From NCBI GenBank assembly GCA_946807835.1, contig OX327699.1, forward strand, positions 21,316,014 to 21,380,013: a stretch of 64,000 nucleotides of DNA, read 5' to 3'. The notes below the pieces were generated by a model. It saw only the letters and a list, made by a program, of their open reading frames with translations, did no database searches and was not told where the DNA came from. Position numbers and translations under genes: made by a program. Positions 59,710 to 64,000 of this stretch are shown piece by piece (position 1 is the first letter of the stretch; the number at the start of each line of letters is the position of its first letter). The DNA is from Ailanthus altissimus. Its lineage: Eukaryota; Streptophyta; Magnoliopsida; Sapindales; Simaroubaceae.

Positions 59710-61060
59710 CTCTTTGCAATCTCTCTTTACAGCTCAAAATGACTAGATACTTTCCCTATTTTGTCATGAATGAGTAGAATTTGGTGTAGATCTTGAATTT
59801 GAACTTAACGAAACTTCCTTTTGTGGAAGGAAATGAATGTGGATTCTGGAGGCCTAACTCCAGTTTCTTTCTCTCTGATTATACAACGAAATGAAGATTT
59901 CTCATTTAAGCCGAACATAGACAAAGAAGAAATGCGAAAGTCGCTGCAGGGAAGCAAGTGTTTTTTTAGTTTTAGCAAAGGGAATATTGAAGTGGGGTGA
60001 GATTCAGTGTTTCGCGGTGTATTGATTGACTGATGAGTATATGGGAGACGAATTCCAAGCCTGTAGATGGTGAGACTTCTTTCAGCTATTTTAACAGAAG
60101 AGATTATCAAACGGCCCACAGTTCTTGGTTGACTTTAACTTTTTTTTGTTCGAGGTAACAAGGATAAAATAATAATTAAACATGTTGTGACAAACATCAC
60201 CGTATGTCATATTGGAAGAAGTCTTCCGTTATCATTAAGCTTTTGGAGTAGTATTGTCACGAGGCCTATTTGACGATTTCGTCAATAATTTACTGGTCCT
60301 CACCAAACATTTTTTTTTTTGAAAAGGTCCTCACCAAACTTATAATGCCACTTATCTCCCACTTTCAATAAAAAATGCCAACACCGGAATCAAAACCGAT
60401 CCACATCCGTCGTCATGGACTCCTACATATTTATATGTCAAAAAACAATTTATATATTTTTGCGGACATTATAATCATTAATAATTTTAGCGACGAAAAC
60501 ATTTAATTGAATCAGTATTAAAAAAATGGTTGATTACACTCTAAAGACTCCTTTAACCTTGATGAAAGAAATGGACAGTTCATCCTAACTTACATCAAGT
60601 AGCCAGACACTATATCTTTGAACCCCCCCTCCATGTTATAGTGCAGGAGCGTACCTGTTGTATTTGATGAAGCATAAACATTACTATCTCTCTTGAATTT
60701 GAGGGTTTCGCCAGTATTATTTTTCATTTAAAAGCAGTTATCAGCATAGCTGGAATGACAAGGGGGATTAACAACCATGTAAGAGCATATTATACTTGAG
60801 AGAAAAACAAATATATACACAAGTTGTGGTTCGATCGTGCAAGCTGGAAATAACATCGATCACCATCTCTCTCTCTCTCTCCCTGTGGTACATAGCACCC
60901 GACAAAAATAGAAGTGGTCCCAATGACTCGAGACTTGGGGGAATCTAAGACGCCAACAGAACACCAATGAATTAACTCAATTATTTGCTCCCTAACAAAA
61001 TCGTATGGCTGCTTTAAATGAAACTGTTAATAGTGTCCTTCCAAGTCCTTTATCACAAGC
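59710..61060. other. RRA promoter and PP2C 3' region
   Basis: A 104-codon minus-strand frame at 59,805-60,119 lies where the RRA 5' UTR/promoter should be and has no recognisable domain. A (CT)n run occurs at about 60,866-60,880. No other element was recognised. Confidence 0.4.
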
Positions 61061-64000
61061 TTAAGAAGTAGACTGGCTTTCCTGCATAACAAGAATAGGT
61101 GAATGTTGGTTAAGAGATCAATTTGACATCTCCATACCGCTCTACCCTTACCAAGACAAAATGAGGGGAGGGGGAAAGAGAGAGAGATCACTAGCATATA
61201 ATTTGATAAGAGTTTGATGTGCCGAAGAAACAAAGCAAATAAAATATAATAGATATAAAGAATGAGAAACATACATTGTTGGAACTAGTAATGTATGAGA
61301 CAACAACAGTGATGTCATCCAACTTGCCACCGTAATAGCGGAACCCAGCATCTTGGGCAGCAGTGGAAAAAGGAGTCTGCCGATCTTTATCCTGTGCTCG
61401 TTGGCGTGCCAAGGCTGCTATCTTCTGAGCTGTGACCTGAGGCCCTAAACCAGCTCTAATAGCATGAACTACCACTGCAGTGATTTCATTGTTGTATAAG
61501 TTATCAAACAGCCCATCAGTGCCAGCAATTGTAACATCTCCCGGAGCAACAGGAACCGTAAAAACCTGAATCAAATGAGCATAGCTTGTTCAAGGATCCA
61601 CAATCAACAGTGTAAATGTGAAAATTGCTATAACACAATCAATTCTCTCACAGTCACCACCAATTTGAATGACTGAATTCTACCGGCATTTGCAGCAGAG
61701 AAAAGGAGATCAGAACTGCAACCAGATTTGTACTCTGGATGGATCCCATTTAAAATCAAATCACACCATTATAATAATTATAGTATGGAGAGCCAGCAGG
61801 TAAAGTATAAGTACTGCAGAAAATAATCAAGGATATGAACACAAGAAGGAAACAGAAAGAAATTCAAACGTGTAACTAACTGGATTCAGCCAAGCACAGA
61901 ATGACGAGAATGATTATTTCAGGCACCAGTTAAAAGGTGGGCCACAACAGAGAACAACACAATGCTTTAATAAAACATGCCTAGAGGAAAAAGTTTCAGT
62001 CCATAAACATATTAACTGAGGACATCTGATCTCATTGAAAAACCTTAGATATCAATAGCCCGATGACAAGCACCAGAACAACTTTCTAATATTTACAGGG
62101 CCAAGTTGGCCAAAGTAAATTGGAGCATTAAACATACACGTGTTTTCTTGGAAAATTATTTCTCAAAAATCAATCTAATCACACATTTCTAATAAATAGA
62201 TAAAAAACAAATGGATAAGCTTTCTAAGAAGGGGAGGGCCTAAGGGGAACATGGAAGTACTAACCTGACCAGAGCTAGGTAAATCGCCATTACTTCCGTA
62301 TTCAAGTTGATATGTGAAATTGAAATCATGCTGCTGCACAGGAGATCGGAAGACAGTGCATCCATCTCGAACCACCATAAACCCACTGTCTCCTAAATTT
62401 ATAGCATGGAGACCCTACAGTGACAGAACAAAATTGCCAGCAAATCAGAGAAACAAGAAATGAGTTGTAGTATGAGCACTCATTCACTAGGCAGGTTACA
62501 ATTAAGACTGAATGCAATAGCTGCATGTGTCAGAGAAATCAGGAATCATGTTAGATGATTACGTAACTTGAATTTTCATTTCAGGTTCACAATGCTACCC
62601 CATTTAGGAGTTGGAATATATATAATATGGCAATTTTTCAAGGTTCATTTTAATCTCTTTCTTCCCCAGAGATTAGTTAGGCAGTTAATCAGAATCTTCC
62701 TCTATGAATAGATCATAAAATCCACATTACTTAAATTCACTTTGATATGCCTCTAAATACTAATAAAAACTTTCTCAGAATGACTATTCAAACATTGAGA
62801 GATGAACTAGCAGCTCGATTTTAAAGACCAGCAAGTCACAGAAACAAGAAATAAGATGTAGTATGAGCACTCATTCACTAGGCTGGTTACAATTACGGCT
62901 GAATGCAATAACTGCATGTATCACAGAGAAATCAGGAAGCATGTTGGATGATTATGTAACTTGAATTTTCATTTCAGGTTCACAATGCCACCCCATTTAG
63001 GAGTTGGAATATGTATAATATGGCAAGTTTCCGAGGTTCGTTTTAATCTCTTTCTTCCCCAGAGATTAGTTAGGCAGTTAAAGATATGTCTTACTCTATG
63101 AATAGATCATAAAATCCACATTACTTAAATTCACTTTGATATGCCCCGAAATAGCTAATTAAAACTTTCTCAGAATGAGTATTCAATCATTGAGAGATGA
63201 ACTAGCAGCTCAATTTTAAAGACCAGCAAGTCAGAGAAACAAGAAATAAGATGTAGTATGAGCACTCATTCACTAGGCTGGTTACAATTACGAATGAATG
63301 CAATAGCTGCATGTGTCACAGAGAAATCAGGAAGCATGTTAGATGATCATGTAACTTGAATTTTCATTCAGGTCCACAATGCCACCCCATTTAGGAGTTG
63401 GAATACATATAATATAGCAATTTTCCGAGGTTCGTTTTAATCTCTTTCTTCCCCAGAGATTAGTTAGGCAGTTAAAGATATGTCTTACTCTATGAATAGA
63501 TCATAAAATCCACATTACTTAAATTCACTTTGATATGCCCCGAAATAGCTAATTAAAACTTTCTCAGAATGAGTATTCAATCATTGACAGATGAACTAGC
63601 AGCTCAATTTTAAAGACTGAAATTTATCAGTAGTGGATGAAGAAACTGATTGCACAAAGTAGAACAAGACAATGAGAATAAAACCATACTAAAGGGTAAA
63701 TGCTACTCATCATGGCATTAAGATAGAGTGGAATAAAGTCATGCCCAGATTTAGAACAGGATACCTGGTCCGTGAGTGCTATGATACATGCTGTTGAAGA
63801 TCCTTTTGCTTTTGTACAAGAGTGGGCTTTCTCCAAGACCCTAGCTGGGTCAATGGAACCATCAGGTTCCTCTTGAAGTGCAGAAACTGAGTTAGACATG
63901 AGTTCCCGGGAATACAGCCCTGCATTAACACCATGATTGGCCCAGCCACCAACACCATCTGCCACGCCTATTGCTTGTTTGTCTGAAATAAAGTGAGCAT
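61061..64000 (-). CDS. Protein phosphatase 2C, PP2C55-like (3' four exons, cut by the window edge)
   Basis: Exons on the minus strand: 64,000-63,765 (continues beyond the window); 62,414-62,265; 61,565-61,275; 61,081-61,061, with matching phases. The visible 225 or so codons form the PP2C/SpoIIE-like catalytic domain of the group containing Arabidopsis PP2C55 (At4g16580) and its relatives. Motifs in order: [19 protein letters not shown] with the metal-binding aspartate, [62 protein letters not shown], and [13 protein letters not shown] near the C-terminus. Catalysis is Mn/Mg-dependent Ser/Thr dephosphorylation; several relatives are organelle-targeted, but the N-terminus lies outside this window. 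The intron between the first two exons contains a threefold tandem repeat. Confidence 0.92.
62437..63616. repeat. Threefold tandem repeat of about 393 bp in a PP2C intron
   Basis: The word AAACAAGAAA recurs at 62,451, about 62,842 and about 63,238, and the whole unit between aligns with few changes. Each unit holds TTAGGCAGTTAA and CCACATTACTTAAATTCAC in the same order. Copies two and three are closer to each other than to copy one. There is no coding content and no exon is duplicated. Confidence 0.9.

Noticed and set aside
59805..60119. 104-codon minus-strand ORF before RRA
   Set aside because: Position fits the RRA 5' UTR/promoter; composition and lack of motifs argue against a protein.

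Overview
This is a piece of a plant nuclear genome, almost certainly from a eudicot. Genes have many exons with GT-AG introns, the intergenic DNA is very AT-rich, and the window is full of LTR retrotransposons, hAT-like and Mutator-like elements. The recognisable proteins are plant-specific: a UGT72-type glucosyltransferase, PEX11, LPEAT1, a PPPDE/DeSI-like protein, JAC1, an RRA arabinosyltransferase and a PP2C55-like phosphatase. The species cannot be named from the sequence alone. No bacterial, organellar or CRISPR feature was seen.

Positions 1-15,000 hold no intact host gene. They carry the end of an unknown ORF followed by a retroelement-like promoter, a decayed minus-strand Copia element whose long LTR is split by a Mutator-like element, a composite repeat, a probable solo LTR and local tandem repeats. 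An intronless UGT72-type gene lies at 15,423-16,850. Positions 17,000-26,300 are again repeats: a non-autonomous LTR element at 18,141-21,953 with an hAT-like insertion in one LTR, and a second copy of the composite repeat whose middle block is inverted. PEX11 (26,328-27,104) is followed by a decayed tandem copy of itself. Next come a third copy of the 18-22 kb LTR family and a small LTR element (30,710-33,959) that contains an hAT-like element carrying a minisatellite.

Positions 35,500-64,000 are the gene-rich part. LPEAT1 (plus strand, 8 exons) converges on a run of minus-strand genes: a DeSI-like protein, JAC1 (auxilin-like J-domain protein, 9 exons), an RRA-type extensin arabinosyltransferase (2 exons), and a PP2C55-like phosphatase that runs off the right edge. 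A 4.5-kb Copia element sits antisense in a JAC1 intron with a perfect 5-bp target duplication. The PP2C intron contains a threefold 0.39-kb tandem repeat.

The host genes do not form a pathway; they serve separate housekeeping roles in peroxisome division, phospholipid remodelling, chloroplast movement, cell-wall glycoprotein arabinosylation, phosphatase signalling and small-molecule glucosylation. The JAC1-RRA neighbourhood matches the Arabidopsis gene order as I remember it. I found no convincing new multi-gene system. The most unusual signals are an array of about eleven short imperfect palindromes just after the primer-binding site of the left-hand Copia element, and the composite repeat with an inverted core.
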